Shown here: in pieces, positions 35,508 through 44,044 of the stretch
Layout: every line of letters starts with the position of its first letter
How positions within the stretch are numbered: the first letter of the stretch is position 1
Assembly: GCA_027490195.1 (NCBI GenBank)
Contig: JAIXYN010000005.1
Location: 186,001 to 250,000 of the forward strand
Origin: Verrucomicrobiaceae bacterium
Lineage (GTDB): Bacteria > Verrucomicrobiota > Verrucomicrobiia > Verrucomicrobiales > Verrucomicrobiaceae
Direction of reading: 5' to 3'
DNA length: 64,000 nt
The notes under the pieces: model-generated
Told to the model about the DNA's origin: nothing
The model's input: only the letters and a program-made list of their open reading frames with translations
Databases searched by the model: none
Program-made: the position numbers and the translations under genes

Positions 35508-36635
35508 TTACGCAGCAAAAAGACGCACAACGCGCACACCACGGCTCCATGGGAGGTCGATGCCACGGTGGGCTTCGCGAATGATAAAGTACTCATGCAT
35601 ATTTTCTGCGGTAAGCAGACCCACGAGCACCCCATGTTTGAGCACAGGGATTGCGACTTTGTCATCAGCGCGATCACGCATTAGTACTTCGTCGAGCAAT
35701 TCGGCTTCATTCAGCCTGGGCACATCCGTGCGCATGAAGGTGATGACGGGTGTATCGAGCGGATATGTCTGCATGGCAGAGAGTAGATCTGCGTGGGCCA
35801 GCATGCCGATTAAGTGATCGCGCTTGATCACTGGATAGTCATGCTGCGCATCGGAGAGCATGAGAACGGCCATTTCCTGGAGCGTCGTGCTCGGCGTGAC
35901 GGTGTGAAAGCTCGTCACCATGGCATCTCGCACGGTTGCGCCCGTGACAATGGATCTCGCCTGCGCCAGCGCGGACTCCTGAGTTGAACCGGACCACACA
36001 AACACAGCGATCAGGATGAGCATCGGGTTCGTAAACAGGCCGTAGATGGCAAATAGTGCTGCCATGACCTTTCCCACCCTAGCGGCAATGATCGTGGAGT
36101 TTGTATCATTCATCTTCATCGCCAGCACGGCCCGCAGGACACGTCCGCCATCCATGGGAAAGGCTGGCAGCATGTTGAAGATCACGAGGCCGACATTCAC
36201 GGCCAGCAAGCGCTCGATCATCCCTCCTTCAGCGATTCCCAGCCCGGAAAGCGGCTCCCATGCATTCTCGAGCGTGAGCCAGGCTGCCAAAGCAAGGGCG
36301 ATTAGCACATTCACTGCAGGTCCCGCCAGCGCCACCAGCAGCTCCTGCATGGGCTTCTCTGGGTTGCGTTCCAGCCGCGCCACACCGCCGAAAGGAAGCA
36401 GCGTGATGTCACGCGTGCCCACGCCAAAGCGCCGCGCCATCAGTGAATGACCGTATTCATGCACCAGCACGCATGCGAAGAGGAGCACAAAGAACAGAAC
36501 GCCGTTCAGTGCCGCGCCGAAGCTACGCTCCGGCATCCAATGGGCAAAGCCGATCAGAAAAAGTAGGATAAGAAAGGTGAAGTGAATGAAGACGTCGATT
36601 CCGAGAAAGCGGCCGAGCTTGAAGGACCATTTCAT
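35508..36635 (-). CDS. Site-2 protease (M50) with two CBS domains
   Basis: The 375-residue membrane protein has about six hydrophobic segments in its first 230 residues. Zinc-site motifs of intramembrane metalloproteases are present: HEYGH at about 59-63 and the third ligand in FPMDGGR near 165. The C-terminal ~130 residues form a CBS pair (VRDAMVTSFHTVTPSTTLQE and VITFMRTDVPRLNEAELL). Such S2P-CBS proteins cleave membrane-anchored substrates, possibly gated by adenine nucleotides at the CBS domains. It starts 39 bases after the glucosidase stop, so the two are likely co-transcribed. A nearby small lipoprotein or anti-sigma factor could be a substrate; none is proven. Confidence 0.92.
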   Translation of the reverse strand: MKWSFKLGRFLGIDVFIHFTFLILLFLIGFAHWMPERSFGAALNGVLFFVLLFACVLVHEYGHSLMARRFGVGTRDITLLPFGGVARLERNPEKPMQELLVALAGPAVNVLIALALAAWLTLENAWEPLSGLGIAEGGMIERLLAVNVGLVIFNMLPAFPMDGGRVLRAVLAMKMNDTNSTIIAARVGKVMAALFAIYGLFTNPMLILIAVFVWSGSTQESALAQARSIVTGATVRDAMVTSFHTVTPSTTLQEMAVLMLSDAQHDYPVIKRDHLIGMLAHADLLSAMQTYPLDTPVITFMRTDVPRLNEAELLDEVLMRDRADDKVAIPVLKHGVLVGLLTAENMHEYFIIREAHRGIDLPWSRGVRVVRLFAA

Positions 36636-36674
36636 GAGCAGAAGGATAGTTGGGGTGGTTTTGCAGAAAATGAA

Positions 36675-39338
36675 TCAGCGCTTGCGGATCAGACGTGCCA
36701 CCAGCGCGGTCCATCCGGTCTGGTGTGAGGCACCGCAGCCGCGCCCGTTATCAGCGTGGAAAAATTCATGAAATAAGAGGAGATCGCACCAGGGGCCGTC
36801 CTTGCCGTAGCGTGTATCTCCGCCGTGGCATGGGCGGTTCCCTTCACCATCAGGCTCAAAGAGACGGCTCATGCGGCGGGCGATCTCGTGTGCGGCTTCA
36901 AACAGTGTCACGCGTTGCCCGCTGCCGGTGGGCAGCTCCACCGCGAAGCTTTCGCCGTAAAAATGATGGTAGCGTTCCAGCGCCTCAATGATGAGGTAGG
37001 AGATCGGGAACCACACGGGGCCGCGCCAGTTCGAGTTCCCGCCGAACATGTAGCTATCACTTTCACCTGGCACGTATCGTATTTCTTTATCCTCCCCTTG
37101 AACATTGAGTTTAAATGGATGCGCCTCATGATGGCGGGAGAGGGAGCGGATGCCGAAGGGAGACAAAAACTCCCGCTCATCCAGCAAGTAAGCAAGGAGT
37201 CTGGAGAGCCGCTCACGCGATGGAATGGCGAGCAGACGATGCCCGTGCTCACCGCCACGCTGGCAGTAGCTGACGTAGTGCGCAAGATCGCAGCGATGGG
37301 CCAAAAACCAGTCCATGCGCTTCTTGAATCCTTTCAGTGCGGTGATGCGGCCTTCATCAAGCAGTTCCACGGCGATGAGCGGCAAGAGGCCGACGAGCGA
37401 ACGCGTGCGCAGCGGCAGCGGTGGCTTGCCCTCATCAAGGATCTGATCGTAGTAGAAGCCATCCTGCTCATCCCACAGTCCGCCACCACCAAGAGTATTG
37501 ATGGCATCGACGATCTGCACGAAGTGCTCGAAGAACTTCGATGCCATGTCTTCATAGGCTTTGTTCACACTGCCGTCGGGCCTCTGGGCCAGTTCGAGGG
37601 ACATGTTCAACATGGTCAGTGCATAAAAGGCCATCCAGGCGGTGCCATCGGCCTGCTCCAGTCTTTGGCCTTCAGGAAGGGCCGTGCTGCGGTCAAAGAT
37701 GCCTATGTTATCAAGGCCGAGGAAACCACCCGCAAAGAGATTCCGTCCCTCGCTATCTTTGCGGTTCACCCACCAGGTAAAATTCAGCAGCAGTTTCTGA
37801 AAACAGCGCTCCAGAAACTCGCGATCGCGCTCACCAGCAGGCGCGGTGATTTTATAGACGCGCCAGCAGGCCCATGCGTGCACTGGCGGATTCACATCAC
37901 TGAATTTCCACTCATAGGCTGGGATCTGGCCATTCGGGTGCAAGTACCATTCACGCAAAAAGAGCAGCATCTGTTCCTTGGCAAATTCCGGGTCCGTCTC
38001 GGCAAAGGGCAGCATGTGAAAGGCTGTGTCCCAGGCTGCAAACCAGGGGTACTCCCACTTGTCCGGCATCGATAGAATATCGCGCGCGAAGAGATGCCCC
38101 CAGTTGCGGTTGCGCCCGCTCCAGCGCGCCTCCGGCGGGGCGGGATACGCCGGATCACCCTCCAGCCAGTCCTTCACGACGTATTGATAAAACTGCTTCG
38201 TCCACAGAAGCCCGGCATGGGCCTGCCGCTGAATCTGCGCACGAGACGCTTCAGGCTCCACGATAGTAGCGTAAAACGCATCCGCCTCTGCAAGACGCTG
38301 CGTGAAGAGAGGCCCCGCTGGCATCGCAGGGCCGCTGGAGCACTCGCACAGCCTGAGATCAATCGTTACTGCCCCTCCAGCCGGGACCAACATGGAATAA
38401 TGCGCAGCGGCCTTGGTGCCGGTTTGCGCAGGATTCACCGCTGCAGCTTCTTTTTGGACCACGTAGCGATGAAACGCATCTTTGGTGAATTTGGAGCTAT
38501 TCGGCGAACCGAAGAGCTTTTCGTGATTCGTGGTGTTTTCCGTGAAAAGCCACTGTGGAGCAGTGCCATCGCTCGCCGTAGCCGCATGAAGCTGATACGA
38601 ACCCAAATCCTCCACCAAGTCCGATTCCAGTCCCCGATGGTCGATCTCCAGCACCTTTCCTTCGAGGCTGAGGCAAGGGCTAGCCACCCCTCTTTGCCAA
38701 GACCACACGTTGCGAAACCACACCGTCGGCAGCACATCGAGCGGTGCGGCTTCAGAACCTCGATTGTGAATCGTCACGCGGATGGAGATGTCCTCATCGG
38801 TGGCCTTTGCATATTCGACGAAGACATCAAAGTAGCTTTCGTTATCGAAGACACCTGTGTCCACCAGATCAAACTCCGCGTCGTGAAGTCCACGCCGACG
38901 ATTTTCCTCGACCAGATGCGCATAAGGGAACTCCGCCTGCGGATATTTGTAGAGTGCCTTCATATAAGAATGCGTCGGAGTTGAGTCGAGGTAATAGTAC
39001 AACTCCTTCACATCCTCCCCGTGATTCCCCTCCGGCCCACTTAGACCGAAGAGTCTCTCCTTTAAGATCGGGTCTCGGTGATTCCACAGCGCTAAGGCAA
39101 AACACAAACGGCATTGCCGGTCAGTGATGCCCAGCAGCCCGTCCTCGCCCCAGCGATACGCACGCGACCTCGCGTGCTCATGCGGAAAACTCCGCCACGC
39201 ATCCCCCTTCTCCGAGTAATCCTCACGCACCGTGCCCCATTGCCTTTCCGAAAGATAAGGCCCCCAGCGTTTCCAGTTCGCGGCACGGTTTTTATCTTCA
39301 AGAAGGCGCTGATGTTCTGTGGTTAATGGCGTTGGCAT
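36675..39338 (-). CDS. GH63-type glucosidase (MGH1-like)
   Basis: The start is set at the ATG at 39338 (PTPLTTEHQRLLED); ATG codons at 39368 and 39380 are also possible. The 887-residue protein has an N-terminal beta-sandwich (to about 380) and an (alpha/alpha)6 barrel carrying WEYPWFAAWDTAFHMLPFA near 440, GGFLGLDNIGIFDRS and SNWRGPVWFPISYL, the pattern of bacterial GH63-like glucosidases such as YgjK relatives. No signal peptide is seen, so it is probably cytosolic and would trim alpha-glucosides or storage/osmolyte glucans. Its position in a stress-type cluster upstream of the S2P-CBS gene suggests trehalose- or glycogen-related turnover (inference). Confidence 0.88.
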   Translation of the reverse strand: MPTPLTTEHQRLLEDKNRAANWKRWGPYLSERQWGTVREDYSEKGDAWRSFPHEHARSRAYRWGEDGLLGITDRQCRLCFALALWNHRDPILKERLFGLSGPEGNHGEDVKELYYYLDSTPTHSYMKALYKYPQAEFPYAHLVEENRRRGLHDAEFDLVDTGVFDNESYFDVFVEYAKATDEDISIRVTIHNRGSEAAPLDVLPTVWFRNVWSWQRGVASPCLSLEGKVLEIDHRGLESDLVEDLGSYQLHAATASDGTAPQWLFTENTTNHEKLFGSPNSSKFTKDAFHRYVVQKEAAAVNPAQTGTKAAAHYSMLVPAGGAVTIDLRLCECSSGPAMPAGPLFTQRLAEADAFYATIVEPEASRAQIQRQAHAGLLWTKQFYQYVVKDWLEGDPAYPAPPEARWSGRNRNWGHLFARDILSMPDKWEYPWFAAWDTAFHMLPFAETDPEFAKEQMLLFLREWYLHPNGQIPAYEWKFSDVNPPVHAWACWRVYKITAPAGERDREFLERCFQKLLLNFTWWVNRKDSEGRNLFAGGFLGLDNIGIFDRSTALPEGQRLEQADGTAWMAFYALTMLNMSLELAQRPDGSVNKAYEDMASKFFEHFVQIVDAINTLGGGGLWDEQDGFYYDQILDEGKPPLPLRTRSLVGLLPLIAVELLDEGRITALKGFKKRMDWFLAHRCDLAHYVSYCQRGGEHGHRLLAIPSRERLSRLLAYLLDEREFLSPFGIRSLSRHHEAHPFKLNVQGEDKEIRYVPGESDSYMFGGNSNWRGPVWFPISYLIIEALERYHHFYGESFAVELPTGSGQRVTLFEAAHEIARRMSRLFEPDGEGNRPCHGGDTRYGKDGPWCDLLLFHEFFHADNGRGCGASHQTGWTALVARLIRKR

Positions 39339-39407
39339 TAAGATAGTTGGATAGGTGCGCTGCCTCATTTCAATGAGCAAGCAGCAGGTCGGCAGAGGAG
39401 AATCAAA

Positions 39408-39584
39408 CTATATACGTGGTGGCGGTGCACCGATGGGTGCTCGCGACTCATATTCTGCATAATGCGTTCGGAAATACTCGTCGGCACTAATGTTCTGATG
39501 CCAAGGGCTGTGGCCGCTGCTTCCACACGAGTTAAGAAAAGAAACAGAGAGTAGAACCAAGGCAATGCGATAAACAATTTTCAT
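39408..39584 (-). CDS. Small lipoprotein, 58 residues
   Basis: A short gene with ATG at 39584 encodes a signal peptide and lipobox (VSFLNSC, C20), then a 38-residue mature peptide with SPWHQNISADEYFRTHY and a proline-rich end (GAPPPRI). It is not clearly related to the two HPCYS lipoproteins, though it shares small size, lipidation and location in the same cluster. The gene lies 69 bases before the chosen start of the glucosidase and 58 bases after the stop of the short-chain dehydrogenase gene. Coding nature is inferred from the good lipoprotein signal; there is no paralogue here to confirm it. Confidence 0.6.
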   Translation of the reverse strand: MKIVYRIALVLLSVSFLNSCGSSGHSPWHQNISADEYFRTHYAEYESRAPIGAPPPRI

Positions 39585-39642
39585 GGTGGTGTATGATTAA
39601 AATGGCCTGTTTTATAGAAAGTCTATTTCTTGGGTGACGCTT

Positions 39643-40518
39643 TCAACCACCCGTCTCAAATCCTGGGTACAAGGTCATGCCGCCATCAACAAAAAGTGTG
39701 ATGCCGTGAACATAGTCACTTTGATCCGATGCTAACCAAACAGCAGCACGCCCGATCTCCTCAGGTTCACCGATGCGCTTCTGCGGGATGAGCTTCAGCA
39801 GGTCATCATAGGCCTCACGCGTCTCCCAGGCTGCGGTATTGATCGGCGTGCGGATCGCTCCTGGCGCGATGCTGTTAACCCGAATGCGCCGTGGTGCCAT
39901 TTCTTGCGCGAGGCTCTTCATCAGTAGCATGAGACCACCTTTGGACGCAGCGTAGTTCACATGCCCGGCCCAGGGGATCACCTCATGCACGGAGCTGATG
40001 CAGAGGATTTTTCCGGCGGCGCAGGAAAGCGCGGGGTTAATGCCCTGCTTGTTGAACAGCCGCACCGCTTCCTGGCAGCAGAGAAACGGCCCCGTCAAAT
40101 TCACATCGATGACACGCTGCCACTGATCCAGTGTGAGATCCTCAAACGCGGCATCGAGCTGGATCCCCGCGTTGTTCACCAAAATATCCAACCGACCGAA
40201 CTCGGCCACGGTTTGCTGAAACATAGACTGCACTTGATCAGGCTTCGAAACGTCTGCGGCCACACTGATGGCCCTTGATCCACAACGCTGGATTTCTTTG
40301 GCCACTTCTTCAGCTTTCTTTGGGCTGCCTAGATAGTTGATGACGACATTGGCTCCCGCATGACCAAGGGCGATAGCAATTGCACGCCCAATACCGGAGC
40401 TAGCGCCAGTGACGAGTGCGGTTTGACCAGCGAGAAGGCGAAGCACGGGGCAACTCGGCGCAGGTGAGGCCGGCCACGCAAGAGTGCCTGGAGAGTTAGA
40501 GGAATTCACAGGTGGCAT
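39643..40518 (-). CDS. Short-chain dehydrogenase/reductase, glucose-dehydrogenase-like
   Basis: The 291-residue protein is an SDR with a proline-rich N-terminal extension (about 1-30, absent from most SDRs). Classic motifs follow: TGASSGIG, LVNNAGIQ, catalytic serine in CISSVHEV, YAASKGG and the C-terminal GITLFVDGGMTLYPGF. The extended N-terminus is typical of stress-related SDRs such as YhdF/YdaD-like general stress oxidoreductases (inference). It lies 3 bases upstream of the second hibernation-factor-like gene stop, so it is probably in its transcript. Substrate unknown. Confidence 0.88.
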   Translation of the reverse strand: MPPVNSSNSPGTLAWPASPAPSCPVLRLLAGQTALVTGASSGIGRAIAIALGHAGANVVINYLGSPKKAEEVAKEIQRCGSRAISVAADVSKPDQVQSMFQQTVAEFGRLDILVNNAGIQLDAAFEDLTLDQWQRVIDVNLTGPFLCCQEAVRLFNKQGINPALSCAAGKILCISSVHEVIPWAGHVNYAASKGGLMLLMKSLAQEMAPRRIRVNSIAPGAIRTPINTAAWETREAYDDLLKLIPQKRIGEPEEIGRAAVWLASDQSDYVHGITLFVDGGMTLYPGFETGG

Positions 40519-40521
40519 GTG

Positions 40522-40806
40522 TCAGGGGTTTTGCGCAATGACAGAAAGCTTTTTATGAGCCTGCGAGTTGATCTGGTCCAGTGCACTTTGAAAACTATTC
40601 CCGCGACCGTGCGCCAGCACATCTGGCCCAGGCATGGACAGCATCAGAGTCAGATGGAAGGAGTCTGTAGATTCTGCCGCTTCTTCGACTCGAAGTCTGG
40701 CACGCGATATGGTCTTTATCTCAGAGAGAGCCTGCAAGACCTGTTGTATTTGCTTTTCCCAAGAAGCATTTGGCGCGCAGCCGAACCAGTCGATATTGGT
40801 AATCAT
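40522..40806 (-). CDS. Ribosome hibernation factor (HPF/RaiA)-like protein, copy 2
   Basis: The ATG at 40806 matches the start of the paralogue at 35150: both open with an aliphatic strand into WFGC. The 94-residue protein shares with copy 1 the order WFGC-x-P, a helix (SWEKQIQQVLQALSEI), KTISRA(R/V), HLTLMLSMPGPDVLA and a last helix (FQSALDQINSQAHKK). The run MLS(I/M)PGPDVLA is nearly identical in both copies. It lacks copy 1's basic tail. The gene starts 37 bases after a 44-residue lipoprotein gene of the same family as that upstream of copy 1. HPF-like function is inferred from fold order and size. Confidence 0.68.
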   Translation of the reverse strand: MITNIDWFGCAPNASWEKQIQQVLQALSEIKTISRARLRVEEAAESTDSFHLTLMLSMPGPDVLAHGRGNSFQSALDQINSQAHKKLSVIAQNP

Positions 40807-40843
40807 GAGAGTAAGTGAATGGAGTTTCAGCGGAGGCTGTGTC

Positions 40844-40978
40844 TTAGCTGTTATGCGGATATGGATTCCAGGTGCTGTAGCATGGGTGGTCATGGCCATG
40901 GGTAGATTTGAGCTTGTAATGGCTGCATGAAGTGAGCACAGCGGCGGTGATAGCGAGTATGAGTATGCGTTTTTTCAT
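40844..40978 (-). CDS. Small lipoprotein, HPCYS family, copy 2
   Basis: The 44-residue product has a signal peptide with lipobox VLTSC (C18) and a 26-residue mature part rich in His and ending HPCYSTWNPYPHNS. It matches the product of 35255-35389 in length, cysteine position and C-terminal motif. Its ATG overlaps the stop of the DUF2934 gene (ATGA), implying translational coupling, and it is followed after 37 bases by hibernation-factor-like copy 2. Histidines H27, H29 and H31 plus the conserved C33 could bind a metal (inference). Two independent copies with the same neighbour make this a credible new small-protein family. Confidence 0.8.
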   Translation of the reverse strand: MKKRILILAITAAVLTSCSHYKLKSTHGHDHPCYSTWNPYPHNS

Positions 40979-41217
40979 TGAGTGCGTTTGGTCGTGGATT
41001 TAGTTTTCTTGGGGGCTGTCTTTGCGGCAGGCACCGAGCTCAGGCTGGCTTCTTGGATTGCTTTTTCCGCAGCAGCCTCGATGACCTGCTTTTCTGCTGT
41101 CAGCCAGAAGTCGATCTCCCTGCCTACAGGGCGATCGGCCTGGAGCCAGAGATGATAAGCAAGCCCGCGAACTTCTTGAATCTGCGCCGGGCTCAGGGTT
41201 GCTTGGTGTTCGTTCAT
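40975..41217 (-). CDS. DUF2934 family protein
   Basis: The ATG at 41217 (NEHQATLSPAQIQEV) is preferred to one at 41259. The 80-residue protein carries the DUF2934 core VRGLAYHLWLQADRPVGREI followed by DFWLTAEKQV, then a Lys/Thr/Ala-rich tail (AAKTAPKKTKSTTKRTQ), as often seen in this family. DUF2934 proteins are small, of unknown function, and are often found among stress genes. The stop overlaps the lipoprotein ATG by the ATGA arrangement. The basic tail could bind nucleic acid. Confidence 0.85.
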   Translation of the reverse strand: MNEHQATLSPAQIQEVRGLAYHLWLQADRPVGREIDFWLTAEKQVIEAAAEKAIQEASLSSVPAAKTAPKKTKSTTKRTQ

Positions 41218-41286
41218 GTTTTGGTAAATGGTGAGGTGGATGTTCCCAGATGGCTTCATATCAGACTGATCGGGATTGGTGGCTGG

Positions 41287-41820
41287 TCAGTGATGAAACC
41301 GTTCGTTGATGCGACGAAGAATGGATTGGCGGCTAGGCTGATGATGGATGTCTGCACAGCAGATAAGATCGGCGTGCCATCGCGCTGCCCATTGCTGCAG
41401 CTCCTCGCCGAGTGTTCTCTTTTGCGCAGAGGCTGAGTGTGCTTCATCCGCCAAAGCTAAGACCAAGGCTCTGTCCTCCCGCTGGTGCCAGGTGGTGGAG
41501 TCTAGCCAGCGTTTGATATGGTCTGGCAAAGGCTCGGCGCTGGAGGTGGCGATGATGATCATGTCGGCCTCTGTGCTGATTCGGACTGACATCGCGCGTA
41601 TGTCAGGGGCGTTCACCAGCTTTTCAAAAGTCCATGCTTTAAACGTCATCCGAAGATCACTCCGAAAGGACTGGTGCAGCCATGCGAAAGCTTGATTCAC
41701 CTGCATTTCCGCCTGGTTGCCGTCATGGATGGCAATGACCGAAAAAGAGGCACGGGTGTCATCGCTGCTACGTGACGCACTGCTTATGATTGGCTTGCCG
41801 TTTTCCATGGGCAAGATCAT
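41287..41820 (-). CDS. Hypothetical cytosolic protein
   Basis: The 177-residue protein (a second ATG lies at 41808) has alternating strands and helices: SFSVIAIHDG, AFAWLHQSF, RMTFKAWTFEKL, ADMIIIATSSAEPLPDHIKRW, RALVLALADE and, near the end, ADLICCADIHH. This looks like an alpha/beta Rossmann-type single domain, but I recognise no family. No signal peptide or membrane segment. It precedes the DUF2934-lipoprotein-hibernation block on the same strand, with 69 bases between. It may be the first gene of that transcript, as a 238-base spacer lies upstream. Confidence 0.7.
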   Translation of the reverse strand: MILPMENGKPIISSASRSSDDTRASFSVIAIHDGNQAEMQVNQAFAWLHQSFRSDLRMTFKAWTFEKLVNAPDIRAMSVRISTEADMIIIATSSAEPLPDHIKRWLDSTTWHQREDRALVLALADEAHSASAQKRTLGEELQQWAARWHADLICCADIHHQPSRQSILRRINERFHH

Positions 41821-42058
41821 GTCTTTTCACGCTGTCACTCTCAATGGGCAGGCTTTCCCTGCGATGCTCAGCAAACCGCTGATGTCTCTTCAGGCTGAAT
41901 TCGCGTTGGCCCTGCGTCACTATTTTCACCACACCAGCCTGTAAATGATTGGATGTGTTTCATTTCGAACTCGATTAATATCTTTGTTTTAAAGTTCACG
42001 ATGCATTGCATGAACCTAGCATCATAAATGAAGAGGCGGAGCAATGTCATCGGGCACA
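41821..42058 (-). promoter_or_regulatory. Probable promoter region of the stress-type transcript
   Basis: This 238-base spacer contains the most AT-rich stretch around here (41940-42035), as expected of a promoter for the minus-strand genes starting at 41820. I cannot place boxes reliably. A 31-codon frame (41868-41963, minus) is present but has no supporting features. Confidence 0.35.
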
Positions 42059-43120
42059 TCACTGATTGGCCAATGAGGCTGGCACATCGAAATCGCCGTC
42101 TGGTAATTTACCCCCCTCGATGGGCGGGCTCGGCGGCTGGCGCTCGATCTGGTGGGCTATGTGCAAAAGGACGTCTCTACCATGATCAAAACGCGCGACG
42201 GCTTTTTGTTCCTGCAACTGGCGAAAAAGTTTCTGCCAAGGGCGCACATAGGGATGTGCGGTGAGAGCGTGCGCGAACGCGGTGTGACCGCGAATGATGC
42301 CAGCGACGCGCTCAGCATTGCCGATCAAGGGGGCTTGCGAAGTCTCTTCGATGCACTCTTTTTTCTCAAAAACACACATCACATTACCGCCATCCGGCGA
42401 GGTGAAGCATTCCTCGACGGAAAATCCAGCTAGGCGACCTGCCTGCGCTAGCGTCTCGGAATTGAAGTTATACAAATGAGCTTGATGAAAGCGGCTGGAG
42501 GGCCAGATGCAGCGACTCTCAACATTGGGCACTTCGACGAGGAATCTCCCGCCCTCTCGCAACCATCCAGAGACGGTACGCATAGCATCAACAGGATGTT
42601 CCAAATGCTCCGCCACATGGAAGAGTGTGACGACATCTAGACTGAGCGGTGCAACCTCCACTTCGGTAAATCCACCGACCTGCACAGGGATACCGAGCAC
42701 GTCGCGCGAGTACTCGGCGTAGCCTCGATTCGGTTCAATACCGCACGCGTCGTAACCGAGTTCACGCAGAATGAAGACGAGTTCACCACCGCCTGAGCCG
42801 AAGTCGAGCACTCTGCATCTAGGCGTGAGCAGAGGCATAAGGTAGCTAAGACGGTCTTGGGCGACTTTCCCGGCGCGGTAGGTGTGCTTAATCTTTGGTT
42901 CATAAGCCTGCTTGTAACTCAGGCGGTAGGACTCACGGTAAAAGACATCAATCTGTTCTGTGTTCGGGCGAGGGTCAGAAAAGACGAGGCCACAATCGTT
43001 GCAGATGACGGTGCGCAGCGCTTTTCCAGCGCGGTCTTTGCTGCCCACTTCGGTGAACTGAGTTCCATGGCAAAGTTCGCAATACTCAACAGATGTGGTG
43101 CTCAGGGCGTGCAGCGGCAT
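42059..43120 (-). CDS. SAM-dependent methyltransferase with N-terminal zinc ribbon
   Basis: The ATG at 43120 is chosen because the longer frame adds 33 residues of poor composition. The 353-residue protein begins with a CxxC pair (CELCHG, then CNDCGLVFSDPRP), the zinc-ribbon of C-type sugar and glycan methyltransferases. The Rossmann core has VLDFGSGGGELVFIL (motif I), and VVTLFHVAEHLEHP near motif II. A C-terminal domain with VPNVESRCIW follows, as in class I methyltransferases of polysaccharide gene clusters. Likely methylates a small molecule or a sugar nucleotide. It stands alone between the stress-type genes and the kinase operon. Confidence 0.88.
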   Translation of the reverse strand: MPLHALSTTSVEYCELCHGTQFTEVGSKDRAGKALRTVICNDCGLVFSDPRPNTEQIDVFYRESYRLSYKQAYEPKIKHTYRAGKVAQDRLSYLMPLLTPRCRVLDFGSGGGELVFILRELGYDACGIEPNRGYAEYSRDVLGIPVQVGGFTEVEVAPLSLDVVTLFHVAEHLEHPVDAMRTVSGWLREGGRFLVEVPNVESRCIWPSSRFHQAHLYNFNSETLAQAGRLAGFSVEECFTSPDGGNVMCVFEKKECIEETSQAPLIGNAERVAGIIRGHTAFAHALTAHPYVRPWQKLFRQLQEQKAVARFDHGRDVLLHIAHQIERQPPSPPIEGGKLPDGDFDVPASLANQ

Positions 43121-43346
43121 AGGGTGTGTTCGGGTATGAGGAGGAAAAACAAAAATGTTCTCATGAATAAGCAATCTCTTCACAGGCAAACCTGTCGGCT
43201 GCTGTGAAAGCAGCCACAAGAAGGATGCTAGGCGCTGTGGTAGAGGCGCTTATCTTTTAATGGATTGATGGAGTGGGTGGTCTCTGAATCCAAACAAATT
43301 GCCAAGAGCCGGCAAACATACCTATCAGCAAGCTCTCTTGACGAGT

Positions 43347-43363
43347 CTCAGCAAAGCGCTGAG
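43347..43363 (-). terminator. Hairpin downstream of the response-regulator gene
   Basis: CTCAGC (43347-43352) pairs with GCTGAG (43358-43363) around a 5-base loop, just after the regulator stop at 43370. No T-run follows on the minus strand, so it is at best a weak terminator. Confidence 0.25.
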
Positions 43364-43369
43364 GCGGGG

Positions 43370-44044
43370 TCATCCTTGCTCACCGACCCAGCGCGTGGCA
43401 TGGTGAATGAGTTCGGTGGCATTCCTCAGGCGGAGTTTTTGGCGGATGTGCATGCGATGTGTGTCCACGGTCTTGATGCTGAGATGCAGCACGCAGGCGA
43501 TGTCATGCGGCTCTTTACCCTGGCCAAGAAGGCGGTAAATTTCGAACTCGCGATCGGTGAGCGTGCTGACGGATGACGCGCCGCTCTTCGCGCCGGAGAG
43601 AGCGTCGAGAATCTGTGTGGAGATGGATTCACTGACGGAAATTCCGCCGCTTAGCAAGCGGCGGATTGCTTGGATGATTTTTTCCGGCCCTTCCTGCTTC
43701 ATGATGTAGCCGCGTCCACCGGCGCGGATGACGCGCTCGGCATACAAGGTTTCGTCATGCATGGAGATGATGAGCACGGGCGTACGCGGGCTGAAAGCGC
43801 GGATGTCTTTGAGCATTTCGAGGCCGCCTTTGCCAGGAAGGCTCATATCGAGCAGCACAAGGTCGGGCTGGAGCCTTTCGAGCGCGGACATGGCCTGCAC
43901 GCAATCATGCGCCTCACCACAGACAACGAGATCGGCCTCCAGGTTGACAAGCGCAGTCAATCCAGCGCGGAAGACGGGATGATCATCGACGACGAGTACG
44001 CGCTTTTTGGGTGGCAATGTTGGAGGGTTTGTTTTCTTCGGCAT
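43370..44044 (-). CDS. NarL/FixJ-type response regulator
   Basis: The ATG at 44044 gives 224 residues, the normal size. The receiver domain (about 15-130) has VLVVDDHP, the phospho-acceptor Asp in LVLLDMSLPGKGG and Lys in YIMKQEG. The LuxR-type helix-turn-helix (about 158-220) has LTDREFEIYRLLGQGKEPHDI and VDTHRMHIRQKLRLRN. It overlaps the 3' end of the sensor kinase gene by 62 bases, so the two are a cognate, translationally linked pair. It should control transcription of genes elsewhere in the cluster when phosphorylated. Target sites unknown. Confidence 0.94.
   Translation of the reverse strand: MPKKTNPPTLPPKKRVLVVDDHPVFRAGLTALVNLEADLVVCGEAHDCVQAMSALERLQPDLVLLDMSLPGKGGLEMLKDIRAFSPRTPVLIISMHDETLYAERVIRAGGRGYIMKQEGPEKIIQAIRRLLSGGISVSESISTQILDALSGAKSGASSVSTLTDREFEIYRLLGQGKEPHDIACVLHLSIKTVDTHRMHIRQKLRLRNATELIHHATRWVGEQG

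Noticed and set aside
41868-41963. 31-codon minus-strand frame upstream of the 177-residue hypothetical protein
   Set aside because: No signal peptide, no paralogue, no ribosome-binding site; it lies in an AT-rich promoter-like region.
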